Origin: Rhodonellum psychrophilum GCM71 = DSM 17998
GTDB taxonomy: Bacteria > Bacteroidota > Bacteroidia > Cytophagales > Cyclobacteriaceae
Assembly: GCF_000381545.1 (NCBI RefSeq)
Contig: NZ_KB906680.1
Coordinates: forward strand, 146,569-210,568
Length of the DNA: 64,000 nt
Direction of reading: 5' to 3'
Both the position numbers and the translations under genes were made by a program. The notes below the pieces were generated by a model. It was not told the DNA's origin, did no database searches, and saw nothing but the letters and a program-made list of their open reading frames with translations. Positions within the stretch are counted from its first letter, which is position 1. Every line of letters starts with the position of its first letter. This document shows positions 8,275-17,422 of this stretch, piece by piece.

Positions 8275-9671
8275 GCGAAAAGAAAACCTTGAAGATATAT
8301 GCCCCCTTTGACCAAAGCTTGATCAAAGAAATCCCGATGGTGGGAAAAAAGGAAGTGGAAAAAGTATTGGAAACAGCCAATGGCTTATTTTTGGACCGAA
8401 GCAAATGGATTCCCGCACACAAAAGGATTTCCATCCTGGAAAAAGTAGCGGCATTGATGAAGGATCAAATCGATAGCTTGACCAAAACAGCGGCTCAGGA
8501 AGGCGGAAAACCCTATCAGGATTCCAAAGTGGAGGTGATCCGCGCCATCAACGGCGTGAAAATCGCTGCCGAAGAAATTTCCAGAATCAAGGGAGAGCAA
8601 ATTCCAATGGGACAAACGGAAGCGTCAATCAACCGCATTGCCTTCACCACAAGGGAGCCAATCGGTGTGGTGGCTTCGATATCCGCTTTCAACCATCCTT
8701 TAAACCTGGTCATTCATCAGACGGTCACCGCATTTGCCGCCGGCTGTCCCGTGATCATCAAACCTGCATCTACCACTCCGCTTTCCTGCCTGGCTTTCAT
8801 GGACATCCTGGGAGCGGCTGGTGTGCCCAAAGGTTGGGTGCAAACTGTCATTTGTGACAATGAAACCTCGGAATTCATGGTCACGGACAAAAGGATAAAC
8901 TTTCTTTCGTTTATCGGTTCGGCCAAAATTGGTTGGTACCTGAAATCCAAACTATCTCCCGGCACCCGATCTGCCTTGGAACATGGTGGTGCGGCACCCG
9001 TCATTGTGGAAAAAGACGCGGACGTCAAAGAAATGCTTCCCTTGTTGGTGAAAGGCGGATTTTATCATGCTGGACAGGTTTGTGTATCCGTCCAGAAAAT
9101 ATTTGTCCACGAATCCATTGCGGAGAACATCGCCAATAGTATTGCAGAAATGGCCAAAAAGCTAGTTGTTGGAGATCCTCTGGATGAAAAAACAGAGGTC
9201 GGTCCACTGATTGTACCCAAAGAAGTGGATCGTGTGGAAGAATGGGTGGAGGAAGCAGTGAAAAGTGGCGCCAAAGTGCTTTGCGGTGGAAAAAGAATCT
9301 CCGATACGCTTTATGCCCCGACTGTATTGTGGAATCCTTCTCAAGACGCGAAAGTCTCCAGGGAAGAGATTTTTGGGCCGGTGGTCTGTGTTTACCCATT
9401 CAAGGACAGGGAACAAGCCATCGAAGAAGCAAATCGTCTGGATTTGCATTTTCAAGCAGCAGTATTTACCAAGGACTTGGACATCGCTTTGGACACTGTC
9501 AAAAAACTCAATGCAACGGCAGTTATGGTCAATGACCACACCGCATTTCGGGTGGATTGGATGCCATTTGGCGGAAGAGATGCCTCTGGCGAAGGTTTGG
9601 GAGGAATCCCCTACTCCATCCATGAAATGACAAGAGTGAAATTGATGGTCATCAAGAGTAAGGTCTTGTAA
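8271..9671 (+). CDS. NAD(P)-dependent aldehyde dehydrogenase
   Basis: The 466-residue ALDH-superfamily protein has the catalytic pair at the usual spacing: general base E237 in LEHGGAAP and nucleophile C271 in AGQVCVSVQ. The cofactor-binding segments SAFNHPLNLV, KPASTTPLS and FIGSAKIGW are present, as is EEIFGPVV. The HAGQVCVSVQ form is found in the lactaldehyde/phosphonoacetaldehyde/succinate-semialdehyde branch. It overlaps the upstream thiamine-enzyme gene by four bases (ATGA), so the two are co-translated. The substrate is unknown; a product of the ThDP enzyme or alpha-ketoglutarate semialdehyde are both possible. A terminator-like hairpin follows. Confidence 0.88.
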   Translation: MSEKKTLKIYAPFDQSLIKEIPMVGKKEVEKVLETANGLFLDRSKWIPAHKRISILEKVAALMKDQIDSLTKTAAQEGGKPYQDSKVEVIRAINGVKIAAEEISRIKGEQIPMGQTEASINRIAFTTREPIGVVASISAFNHPLNLVIHQTVTAFAAGCPVIIKPASTTPLSCLAFMDILGAAGVPKGWVQTVICDNETSEFMVTDKRINFLSFIGSAKIGWYLKSKLSPGTRSALEHGGAAPVIVEKDADVKEMLPLLVKGGFYHAGQVCVSVQKIFVHESIAENIANSIAEMAKKLVVGDPLDEKTEVGPLIVPKEVDRVEEWVEEAVKSGAKVLCGGKRISDTLYAPTVLWNPSQDAKVSREEIFGPVVCVYPFKDREQAIEEANRLDLHFQAAVFTKDLDIALDTVKKLNATAVMVNDHTAFRVDWMPFGGRDASGEGLGGIPYSIHEMTRVKLMVIKSKVL

Positions 9672-9690
9672 AATTGAATTTTTGAAAAAA

Positions 9691-9766
9691 GGTGAAGTGA
9701 CGCTTTTATCCGGTCGAGGTTAATAATCTCTTCAGGATTTGGGAGTCACTTCACCTCTATTTTTTA
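9691..9766 (+). terminator. Rho-independent terminator-like hairpin after the ALDH gene
   Basis: GGTGAAGTGAC at 9691-9701 pairs perfectly with GTCACTTCACC at 9745-9755, followed by a T-rich tract at 9759-9770. The 43-base loop is long for a terminator. The rest of 9767-10385 holds no gene that I can support; the last 100 bases presumably hold the promoter of the lipoprotein gene (TAATTTTG at 10324-10331). Confidence 0.55.
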
Positions 9767-10385
9767 TTTTAAAACGGCATGCATATTATCATCAAGCCCA
9801 TGGCAATTGATAGGGAGGTAAATGACTTCCGGTTGTCAAATACACTTTTTAGAGCAGGCACCTTTTGATTCAAAAAAACTCAATTCTTGAATTTGGCGCA
9901 ATTAGAAAAGCTAAAACGAAATCATTTTCCAAATACAGGAATACCGTGGTCGTAGAACCTCAATAGCTTCAATGTCCCATTCTATAAAACATTAGTGAAT
10001 AATTACTGACTATTACGAAGAAAAAACATGTGAAAATATCTATATATTTTGCTCTTTCTGCTTTAAATCTGGACAAGTTTAGGCAACAAAACCAGTCCAA
10101 TTATTTAAGTAATTTGGAACAATTGTAAAAAAGCTAAAGCAATTATCAATCCGGGGAACCCTCTGTTTTCTCAGCTTTGATTTTCAGTTTTTTGTAACAG
10201 ACCATTTTTTTGGACATAAAGTAATGGTTCAATATTGCCTTTATTGATTGAAACAATTATTTTTTTAAGTTAATTGGAGTTAAAAAAATAGCCTTTAATC
10301 AGTGTCAACCTCATAAATTGTACTAATTTTGGTTGATAAAAATGCGCTTTTTTAAATTCATTTTCTAACATTAAAACAATCAATC

Positions 10386-10613
10386 ATGATTTTACTAAAG
10401 AAATTTAAAACCATCGCTCTTACATTAGCTGCTTTTGGCTTCCTTTTTTCTGCCTCTTTAAGTTCCTGTGGAAACAAAAAGACTGAATCGGAAGGTACCG
10501 AAAAAATTGAGCAACCTGAAAATGCAGGTGAGCATCCCGAAGAGGCGGAACATCCTGCTGATTCCACAGAACATCCTGCTGAATCAACAGGTGGAGAACA
10601 TCCAAAAAATTAA
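10386..10613 (+). CDS. Small acidic lipoprotein with EHP repeats
   Basis: The 75-residue protein starts with a lipoprotein signal (MILLKKFKTIALTLAAFGFL) and a lipobox LSSC with Cys at about residue 28. The mature part is short and low in complexity: GEHPEEAEHPADSTEHPAES contains four EHP units. It is probably an unstructured, His-rich and acidic surface lipoprotein. His clusters could bind metal, but this is speculation. Its frame is bounded by a possible TAATTTTG promoter box (10324-10331) and a strong terminator. Confidence 0.65.
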   Translation: MILLKKFKTIALTLAAFGFLFSASLSSCGNKKTESEGTEKIEQPENAGEHPEEAEHPADSTEHPAESTGGEHPKN

Positions 10614-10690
10614 GGAAAGCTGGAATCAAGTCACAAATGAAAACAATTTGATTGCTGGATTAGGTTAATATTTAATCCAACAGTTTATTA

Positions 10691-10740
10691 AAATATCCGA
10701 AGACCTAAAATCGATATTTATAGGTCTTCGGATATTTTTT
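10691..10740. terminator. Strong bidirectional terminator
   Basis: AAATATCCGAAGACCTA at 10691-10707 is perfectly complementary to TAGGTCTTCGGATATTT at 10721-10737, a 17-bp stem with a 13-base loop and T or A tracts on both sides. It separates the lipoprotein gene from the convergent transglutaminase gene. Confidence 0.9.
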
Positions 10741-10747
10741 TGACTGC

Positions 10748-12121
10748 TTACTCTGCTTTTCTTGTAAAGGAAAATTTGGTTTTTGGATAGGCAGTCTTCC
10801 CTCCAATTTCTAAAATTGGCATGGCCAAAAAATTTATCGGTCCAGATGCCGGCCCGGGCTGAACAACAATATCTCGTCCCTGACTCAACTCGATCCTGTT
10901 TGCGGGGTGTCTTCCGAAATAATAGGTGGCAAGGGCTGTGTATTTATTCCCTTCGCTGATATCCACCGGCCACCATTTTCCCTCAGCATAAAATTCCGCC
11001 CAACAGTGATACCCATCAATTCCTCCATCATTTCTGTCAGAAGGAACAGAAGCCCCAATGGAAAAACGGGCTGGAATATCGACCGATCTTGCCAGAGAAA
11101 TAAAATAGGAATGGAATTCAGTACAGTTTCCTGTTTTGGAGTCACAGGCAAAATCCGAATCCCCACTTCCATATTTGCCGAACTTCATGTACCGCATGTT
11201 GTCAATAATATAATCGTAAAGCGCCCGTGCCTGCATCAGTTTGCTTTCATTCCGTTTTTCGCCAATTGCTTCATTGGCTATTTCTAGAAAACGGCCTCCA
11301 ACAGGCATTAAAAGATTTGAACTCAAATATCTTTCGTGCACAGGCATCTGGGCATCATAAGGGCCTTTTTCTTTGCGATTAACCTTGTAAATTATTTCCA
11401 GATTTTGACCGCTGTGTTCAGGACCTAGTTCCAAGTAAAGAATATTGTTGTTAAAATCTTTATCGGCTAGTATTCTTTGTTTGCCGGGTGCTTTCATGGA
11501 TATCAACTCAACAGTTTGGTAGGTATCTGTCTTGGCTATGGGTATCCACATTTTTGCCCATTCGGTGATTTCCGGTAATTCGCTCTGATAATAAAACTCA
11601 AATTCATCCTCCACTTCCACAACACCTAAAAGGTCAGATGTGGCTTTTTCTACAGGGATTTTACGCCAAGTCTTGTCCACAACCTGCTTCCAGGTATAAA
11701 ACGGTTTACCGTTAAGTTTGTGGAGAGAAGTTTCTGTAACCTTCATGGCCCCAGGCTCCCCTTCCAAAAAGAAATCCACATCATACACATCACCTTTTTC
11801 GTCAGCAAGATCAACGCAGGCAAAATATCTGCTCGGCCCCAAATTAGAAAGGTATTCAGTATGTACACGCACCAGCTTCAAACGCAGCGTTTTCTCAGCG
11901 TCTTTAACCAGAAAATAACCATCATTCAAGGCTGTTTCCTTGTCAATAAAAGCTTTGATTCCAGCTTCAATTTCAGATATGGCAACCTTTGGAGCCAATT
12001 TAGCAACATGTTCAACTATTTTCTTTTCTTCAACTCTCCCTCCAGAATCACATCCTGAAAGCCCCAGCAACAGTCCAAAAGCAATTAAACAAAAGTTTGT
12101 TCTATCAAGGTAATTTTTCAT
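10748..12121 (-). CDS. Transglutaminase-like domain lipoprotein
   Basis: The protein is 457 residues from the ATG at 12121 (an in-frame ATG at 12157 would put 12 charged residues before the signal). The signal CLIAFGLLLGLSGC has a lipobox, so the protein is probably anchored in the outer or inner membrane. A transglutaminase core lies in the C-terminal half. The catalytic triad is seen as Cys in TGNCTEFH, His in GYHCWAEFY and Asp in WPVDISEG. SVDIPARFSIGASVP between them is typical of the family. Bacterial members are mostly peptidases or amidases. The N-terminal 250 residues are not recognised. It lies downstream of the J-domain and DUF2490 genes on the same strand, more than 300 bases away. 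Confidence 0.8.
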   Translation of the reverse strand: MKNYLDRTNFCLIAFGLLLGLSGCDSGGRVEEKKIVEHVAKLAPKVAISEIEAGIKAFIDKETALNDGYFLVKDAEKTLRLKLVRVHTEYLSNLGPSRYFACVDLADEKGDVYDVDFFLEGEPGAMKVTETSLHKLNGKPFYTWKQVVDKTWRKIPVEKATSDLLGVVEVEDEFEFYYQSELPEITEWAKMWIPIAKTDTYQTVELISMKAPGKQRILADKDFNNNILYLELGPEHSGQNLEIIYKVNRKEKGPYDAQMPVHERYLSSNLLMPVGGRFLEIANEAIGEKRNESKLMQARALYDYIIDNMRYMKFGKYGSGDSDFACDSKTGNCTEFHSYFISLARSVDIPARFSIGASVPSDRNDGGIDGYHCWAEFYAEGKWWPVDISEGNKYTALATYYFGRHPANRIELSQGRDIVVQPGPASGPINFLAMPILEIGGKTAYPKTKFSFTRKAE

Positions 12122-12443
12122 TTTCGTTCTTATTACTCCGTCAATTCCTTTCTCCATTCAGAAAGACACATTAATTTCATATTCTAAAGGTAATCATTTC
12201 TCGTGTTTGATTGATACGTTCATTAGCAACTGATCACCCATGAAAGATTTGTCCAAAAGCATCTCCTCTGAAGTGCACAAGATGCACTGAAGTGACTGTG
12301 GTGGGCTGACATAAATACCACAAAGCTGCACGCTATTACATTGGACGGGGGAAGTTAGGAAGCAAACCATCTGATTTTGAAATCCTTTCTCCAATTCTAA
12401 GTCGTTATCACCGGCATTTTGAAATTCCTCTTTTTAGAAAACA

Positions 12444-13175
12444 TTATTTCGAATTTCTCGTCCTTTTTTCAAGCTGTTTGATTCTTTCCTGAAACTGGAT
12501 CCGGAGCTCATCAATGAATGTAAGTGGATCCTTGTAGGTTTTAAGGACTTGATAGATAAAGGAGTTTTGAAGTTGGGCGACTTCTGTTTCCAATACTTCT
12601 TTTTTCTTTATCAGCGAAGAAATCCTTTGCTTGCTATCCGCTTTTGGATGCGGGGTCGATCCGGTCGAAAGGTTTCCCAGAATCACGTTTTGGTAAAAAT
12701 AAATCAATTCTTCAAGATCCCCTCTTTTGTAGATCCCATTGAGTTGGGCGGTCAATGCCGTAGCATCCTGGATTTTGCCTTCCTCCCCTCCATGGGCTAT
12801 TTTATCGGGATGTACCTGCACGACTGCTTCTTTGTACAGTCGTCTTAACTCTTCCTTATCGGACAATTCCAATGCTGTTTCTATTCCAAAAGAATTCCTG
12901 TTCGTTATTAATCCTGTTGGCTCTTGGTAGTTTTTTCCTCTTTTCTTTTGTTCCAGCCTTTTGGCTTTTTTGGCATTTTTCTGTGTCTTGTACAAGTTAT
13001 TCAATTCAGACATTCTGGCGATTGCTCTATCCAATTGACTATGAATGACATGCTCAAAACTCCTCAATTCATTTTTAAGCGTTTCCAGCAAGGATTCGAG
13101 TTGAAGGATCTCCTGCTGAAGGATTGGTATAGGATCTTTTTCCTCAAGATTGATTTTGTCTGGTATTCTCTCCAT
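12444..13175 (-). CDS. J-domain-like protein with coiled coils
   Basis: The 243-residue protein starts with a coiled-coil region (about 15-90, rich in Leu, Glu, Gln and Lys). A short J-domain follows: LRRLYKEAVVQVHPDK (about 113-128) contains the diagnostic HPD motif. A second coiled coil forms the C-terminus. J-domain proteins stimulate Hsp70 (DnaK) ATPase; the rest gives client specificity. Here the J-domain sits in the middle, not at the N-terminus, which is unlike DnaJ. It is 23 bases downstream of the DUF2490 gene, so the two may be co-transcribed. The 286 bases between this gene and the transglutaminase gene hold no feature I can support. Confidence 0.72.
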   Translation of the reverse strand: MERIPDKINLEEKDPIPILQQEILQLESLLETLKNELRSFEHVIHSQLDRAIARMSELNNLYKTQKNAKKAKRLEQKKRGKNYQEPTGLITNRNSFGIETALELSDKEELRRLYKEAVVQVHPDKIAHGGEEGKIQDATALTAQLNGIYKRGDLEELIYFYQNVILGNLSTGSTPHPKADSKQRISSLIKKKEVLETEVAQLQNSFIYQVLKTYKDPLTFIDELRIQFQERIKQLEKRTRNSK

Positions 13176-13198
13176 TCTGCTTTCGGATAAGGAAAATC

Positions 13199-13969
13199 CT
13201 AAAATGAAAAATAGGTGTTGACTATAAATCCCGTATTGTGCTGAAAAACGCTTTTCCCATCAATCAATCGACCAAATTGAGCCGTTTGATTGAGATATCC
13301 GCCTTCAATTCTAAGACTTTTACTGAATTGATAGCCAGCCAACAATCCTATTCGGTTTTGGTCAAAAATATTCTGATTCACATATTTCCCGAATCCAATC
13401 ATCACTTCATCGTATGCTGCCAAATAAGGTTCCTTGTCCTCCAATGTCGGCCCGACCAGTGGAATTTGGATTCTGGCCATATAACGGATCCTGTTGACAA
13501 AATTATAATCGTCCACTTTGCTCAGATTTGGATTGACATATCTTCCCACCCAGCGCTGTTCCAGCATGAACCGGTGCGACAAGGCTACTCTTCCAATCGG
13601 ATTGCTGATCGTGACCATTTGGTAAGTCCTGTGTTCAGGGAAAATCTTTGCGGAGGCTTGAATAGGGATATTTCCGTAGAAATAGGTATCCGCAAAAGCA
13701 TAGCCCAGCCTAAAAACCACCTGTTTATGGATCGCATAATTCACCCCTACCCTGTAAAGATTCTGTTGAGGATCTGGAAAAAATCCTTCTCTCCTCCATT
13801 GAAATTCGCCATGCAGGCTCCATTTATCATCCAACTTGTAATTGGCAAAGAAAGCATACCAGCCGACTGGATTGTAATCATGCAAGCGGTTGTTTTGCGC
13901 CTGTACAGACAAACCCATGAAGAAAAGGGCCAACAAAATGATAAAGGAATTGATTTTCACGATTTTCAT
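13199..13969 (-). CDS. DUF2490 domain outer-membrane-like protein
   Basis: The protein is 256 residues from the ATG at 13969, which gives a typical signal peptide (INSFIILLALFFMGLSVQAQ). The mature part alternates short amphipathic strands rich in aromatic residues (WSLHGEFQWRREGFF, YRVGVNYAIHKQVVFRLGYAF) and ends in Phe, as expected for an outer-membrane beta-barrel. This pattern matches DUF2490 proteins, whose role is not known. It precedes the J-domain gene by 23 bases and follows pncA by 85 bases on the same strand. Confidence 0.78.
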   Translation of the reverse strand: MKIVKINSFIILLALFFMGLSVQAQNNRLHDYNPVGWYAFFANYKLDDKWSLHGEFQWRREGFFPDPQQNLYRVGVNYAIHKQVVFRLGYAFADTYFYGNIPIQASAKIFPEHRTYQMVTISNPIGRVALSHRFMLEQRWVGRYVNPNLSKVDDYNFVNRIRYMARIQIPLVGPTLEDKEPYLAAYDEVMIGFGKYVNQNIFDQNRIGLLAGYQFSKSLRIEGGYLNQTAQFGRLIDGKSVFQHNTGFIVNTYFSF

Positions 13970-14054
13970 AGGTTTAAAATAGGTCAGCGGAATACCCGCT
14001 TTGGGATTTATTGATGTGATAGCGCGATCCAAAGTGCTTCACGCTGCCAATTGG

Positions 14055-14669
14055 CTATTGAAATTGGCTTGATTGCAGGACCACTGCTCCGGCATTTTCC
14101 ATTTCTTCGATTGCCCGTTCGAAATCTCCTTCTTGTATATTCACCGCCTTGGTCGCATCCACAATAAGCTGCATTTTAAAACCTTCAGCCAGCCCGTCCA
14201 ATACCGTGAACTTGACACAATAGTCCGTTGCCAAGCCACAGACGCTTATTTCATTGATTCTGTTTTTTTTCAAGAAGCTGCTCAATCCCGTATCACCTGC
14301 TTTATTGTTGTCAAAAAAGCCGCTGTAACTGTCCACACTCTGGTCGGTTCCTTTTTGGAATACAGCCTTCCATTTGTCCCTATTCAAATCGGGATGAAAA
14401 TCCGCACCTTGGCTTCCCTGCACACAGTGTTCGGGCCATAGAATCTGGTTGATTCCCCTGAGATCAATGAATTCACCTACAGATTTCATTGGATGATTGG
14501 AAGCAAAACTGCCATGATCGGCGGGATGCCAGTCTTGGGTAGCAACAATAAAGTCGAATTTCTCCTGGATTTCATTGATGATCGAAACGATTTCATCACC
14601 ACCAGACACCGCCAATGCTCCTCCTGGAATGAAATCATTTTGGACATCTACAATTAGCAATGCTTTCAT
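14055..14669 (-). CDS. pncA: Nicotinamidase
   Basis: The 204-residue enzyme hydrolyses nicotinamide to nicotinate and ammonia in NAD salvage. The catalytic triad is visible: Asp8 in IVDVQNDF, Lys in FQKGTDQSVD and Cys in CGLATDYCVKFT. The metal-binding Asp and two His lie in TQDWHPADHGSF. Length is normal for PncA. The same-strand upstream genes encode a PRPP synthetase and nicotinate phosphoribosyltransferase, so the three catalyse consecutive steps from nicotinamide to nicotinate mononucleotide. A gap of 133 bases before it suggests that it could also have its own promoter. Confidence 0.95.
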   Translation of the reverse strand: MKALLIVDVQNDFIPGGALAVSGGDEIVSIINEIQEKFDFIVATQDWHPADHGSFASNHPMKSVGEFIDLRGINQILWPEHCVQGSQGADFHPDLNRDKWKAVFQKGTDQSVDSYSGFFDNNKAGDTGLSSFLKKNRINEISVCGLATDYCVKFTVLDGLAEGFKMQLIVDATKAVNIQEGDFERAIEEMENAGAVVLQSSQFQ

Positions 14670-14802
14670 AGTTTGGGTTTTTTTGGTTTCTATAGGTACT
14701 GTTTTTAACGAGGAAGAGTTTTGAATAATCTCAAAACAATTCCTTCATCAGGCTTCATTGTTGGTCTGGCAATTCTTCCGAACCCCCTCACTACTTCCTT
14801 TC

Positions 14803-15723
14803 TCAAAGTTGATTGAGCTGCGCAATGATCAAGGGCGCTATCGTTTCTACCTGCAAATCCGGATTGGTAGAAAAATGGCTGTTGGGATGGGAGTTGGTCG
14901 CCACTACTTTCTCGATCAAGCCAGAACCCATGATTTTCTCCAAGGCATCGTTGCTGAACAAGCCATGGGTGGTGATGGTGAAGATTTTGTTGGCTCCAGC
15001 TTGTTTGTAGGCTCTGGCTGCATTGATCAGGGAACCACCTGTTCTGACCATGTCATCGTAGATCACCACATCTTTGCCTTCTACGTCTGCACTGATGCTG
15101 GTTACTTCGGTTTTGTCACCCGAAAGCCTTCTTTTAAATACGAAAGCTGCATTTACGCCCATATCATTGGCCAATGATTCGACCCATTTGGCCCTTCCTG
15201 CATCGGTACAGGCCATCACAAAACCGTCGGTGGCTAACTCCTTGGCGATTTTGGTGATGATTGGTTTGCAATACACATGGCTGATCAATGCCTGCCCTTC
15301 AAAGTAATGTGGAATTCCTTCCGAATGCAGGTCAAAAAATATGAAATGGTTCCCCAAGCTGGTTCTCGGAAGGGATGAAAATATCACTGCCCTGGATTTT
15401 GCGGTGACCACCTCCCCCTTTTTTACTGCTCTTTCCATGGTGGAATAGCCGAAATAAGGGAAGACCAGAAAGATGGATTTTGCGCCATATTTAATCAAGG
15501 CGTAAGCAAGGTCATAAATTTCTAAGGTATCGGTATCTGCCACGGTTCCTCCGATCAAGACCACATCCCTGCCGCTGACATCCGTCTGGATTCTTTGGTA
15601 CCGCTCGCCATCGGGAAATAACTTAACCTCTATTTCCCCTTTTTCAAAGTCGCCCAACAACAAGACTTCATCTCTTAAATAGCGGTAAGATTGAATACTG
15701 AATATGATTTTTTTATTCTCCAT
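14803..15723 (-). CDS. prs: Ribose-phosphate pyrophosphokinase, divergent NAD-salvage-linked paralogue
   Basis: The 306-residue protein makes PRPP from ribose 5-phosphate and ATP. It keeps KLFPDGERYQRI near the N-terminus, the VFPYFGYSTMERA region, FFDLHSEGIPHYFEG and the Lys-Arg-Arg of the flexible loop (VFKRRLSG). The PRPP-binding loop is DDMVRTGGSL rather than the usual DD(I/M)(I/V)DTGGT, and the loop before it reads TDAGRAKW instead of PDxGGxxRA. It is therefore a divergent class. Its first 11 bases overlap the end of pncB, which argues for co-translation and a dedicated PRPP supply for NAD salvage. A housekeeping Prs is expected elsewhere in the genome. Confidence 0.88.
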   Translation of the reverse strand: MENKKIIFSIQSYRYLRDEVLLLGDFEKGEIEVKLFPDGERYQRIQTDVSGRDVVLIGGTVADTDTLEIYDLAYALIKYGAKSIFLVFPYFGYSTMERAVKKGEVVTAKSRAVIFSSLPRTSLGNHFIFFDLHSEGIPHYFEGQALISHVYCKPIITKIAKELATDGFVMACTDAGRAKWVESLANDMGVNAAFVFKRRLSGDKTEVTSISADVEGKDVVIYDDMVRTGGSLINAARAYKQAGANKIFTITTHGLFSNDALEKIMGSGLIEKVVATNSHPNSHFSTNPDLQVETIAPLIIAQLNQL

Positions 15724-17194
15724 TGTAGTTCTTCATTTTAAATACCAAGTCAGTCCTTAACTGATACAGGGATTCTTCCAATCCAACTGGATAGGTGTGT
15801 GGATTTACCAATCTTTTGTGCGCCTTATCGAAATGGGAAAGGTTTGTCTTCGCTCTTTCTCGGATGGTGTGGATATCGGGTATTTTGTAAATCATTTCAC
15901 CATTCCTGAAAATAGGCTTCAGCAAAATTTCCTGGTCCATTCCCTTGGTAAAGATTTTCTTTCTTTTGGTCGGATCCACCGGATCGATAATGACAAAAGT
16001 TTCCTTGTCAATATCTTCCCCCTCCAGGCATATCATGTCCGCCACCACTTTATCGTGTTTGGAATACCGAATGACCTGTTGGTTTCCTGGAATATTAATT
16101 TTGATGGTTTGTTGAGAGATCTTTATTTTGGGCTCCCATTGGCCATCTTCTGACTTGATGGCGGCAAGTTTATAGACTGCCCCAAGCGCTGGCTGGTCAT
16201 AGGCTGTCACCAATTTGGTTCCAATACCCCAGGTGTCAATCGTGGCTTCTTGGGATTTCAAGGAGGCAATGATGTGCTCATCGAGATCGTTGCTTGCAAC
16301 AACTTTGGCATTTGGAAAACCCGCTTCATCCAGCATTTTGCGTGCAACATTGCTGAAGTAGGCCAGATCACCAGAGTCTATCCTCACCCCTTCCATTTCA
16401 TTTCCTGTTTCCCTCAACTGCTTCCCCACTTGAATGGCATTTTTGATCCCATTGACCGTGTCGTAAGTGTCGACAAGAAATACGCATTTGTCAGGGAAAG
16501 CTGCTGCATAGGCCTCAAATGCGGCGATTTCGGTACTGAAGGCCATGATCCAACTGTGGGCATGTGTGCCCGAAACTGGAATATCAAATAATTTTCCCGC
16601 CATCACATTGCTTGTTGCCGAGCATCCTCCGATATAGGAGGCACGGCTGGCAGCCAAAGCCCCGTCAATTCCCTGCGCCCTTCTCAAACCAAATTCCAGC
16701 ACAGCGTCCCCTTTTGCCGCAAAGACAATCCGGGAGGCCTTGGTGGCGATCAGTGTCTGAAAATTGATGATATTCAAAAGGGGAGTTTCAAGCAATTGAC
16801 ATTGCAACAATGGCCCCGTCACCTTGATGATGGGCGAATGCGGGAACACTACCGTACCTTCTTCGACGGCATCAATGTCACAGGAAAATTTCATGTTTTG
16901 GAGATACTCCAAAAAAGCAGTTTCAAATGTCGGGGAACCATCCTTGTTTTTCATTTCCCGCAAATACCCCAAATCCCTCTCGTCAAAAGCAAAATTCCTG
17001 CAATAGTCAATGACGTAATCCAAGCCTGCGGCCAAGGTATATCCCCCATGGAATGGGTTTTTTCGAAAAAATAAATTGAAAACTGCTGTTTCCTCTGCCT
17101 TTCCCGACTTCCAATAAGCATAGGCCATTGTCAATTGGTAAAAATCCGTCAGAAGGGCCAATGAGCCTTGATAGAGGTCTTTTGTGATTTTCAT
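15713..17194 (-). CDS. pncB: Nicotinate phosphoribosyltransferase
   Basis: The 493-residue enzyme joins nicotinate and PRPP to form nicotinate mononucleotide, the entry step of the Preiss-Handler pathway. The start LLTDFYQLTMAYAYWKSGK, the region FGLRRAQGIDGALAASRASYIGG, the catalytic His in SGTHAHSW, RIDSGDLAYFS and WGIGTKLVTAYDQPALG are all typical of the long bacterial/eukaryotic-type NAPRT. Length is normal. It is the first gene of the unit pncB-prs-pncA, with an 11-base overlap into prs. The 228-base gap upstream of it contains no other gene. Confidence 0.95.
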   Translation of the reverse strand: MKITKDLYQGSLALLTDFYQLTMAYAYWKSGKAEETAVFNLFFRKNPFHGGYTLAAGLDYVIDYCRNFAFDERDLGYLREMKNKDGSPTFETAFLEYLQNMKFSCDIDAVEEGTVVFPHSPIIKVTGPLLQCQLLETPLLNIINFQTLIATKASRIVFAAKGDAVLEFGLRRAQGIDGALAASRASYIGGCSATSNVMAGKLFDIPVSGTHAHSWIMAFSTEIAAFEAYAAAFPDKCVFLVDTYDTVNGIKNAIQVGKQLRETGNEMEGVRIDSGDLAYFSNVARKMLDEAGFPNAKVVASNDLDEHIIASLKSQEATIDTWGIGTKLVTAYDQPALGAVYKLAAIKSEDGQWEPKIKISQQTIKINIPGNQQVIRYSKHDKVVADMICLEGEDIDKETFVIIDPVDPTKRKKIFTKGMDQEILLKPIFRNGEMIYKIPDIHTIRERAKTNLSHFDKAHKRLVNPHTYPVGLEESLYQLRTDLVFKMKNYNGE

Positions 17195-17422
17195 GTTCGA
17201 GAAATGAATTTATAATTTTTCAGACTAAACCCAATAAAGCTACCGATTCACGAAATTAATGATCTCTGTGGAATTCGGGTCTTTAAAACAACAAATTAAA
17301 AAAATAAGAATGAGCGTTCAAGCAATGGTTCATCTTTAGGCTTTGGCTGGTAAAAGGAAAGGCTACCCCATAATTGATCGGTCTTATTGATGTGAATGGG
17401 GTTCAAAAAGATGAATCTGGAT

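Noticed and set aside
10386..10668. Second overlapping frame at 10468-10668 beside the EHP lipoprotein
   Set aside because: It is an out-of-frame shadow without a signal or motif; the lipoprotein frame has a clear lipobox.
12194..12394. 66-codon open frame on the reverse strand between the transglutaminase and J-domain genes
   Set aside because: Six Cys without a recognised pattern, no neighbour support; probably chance.
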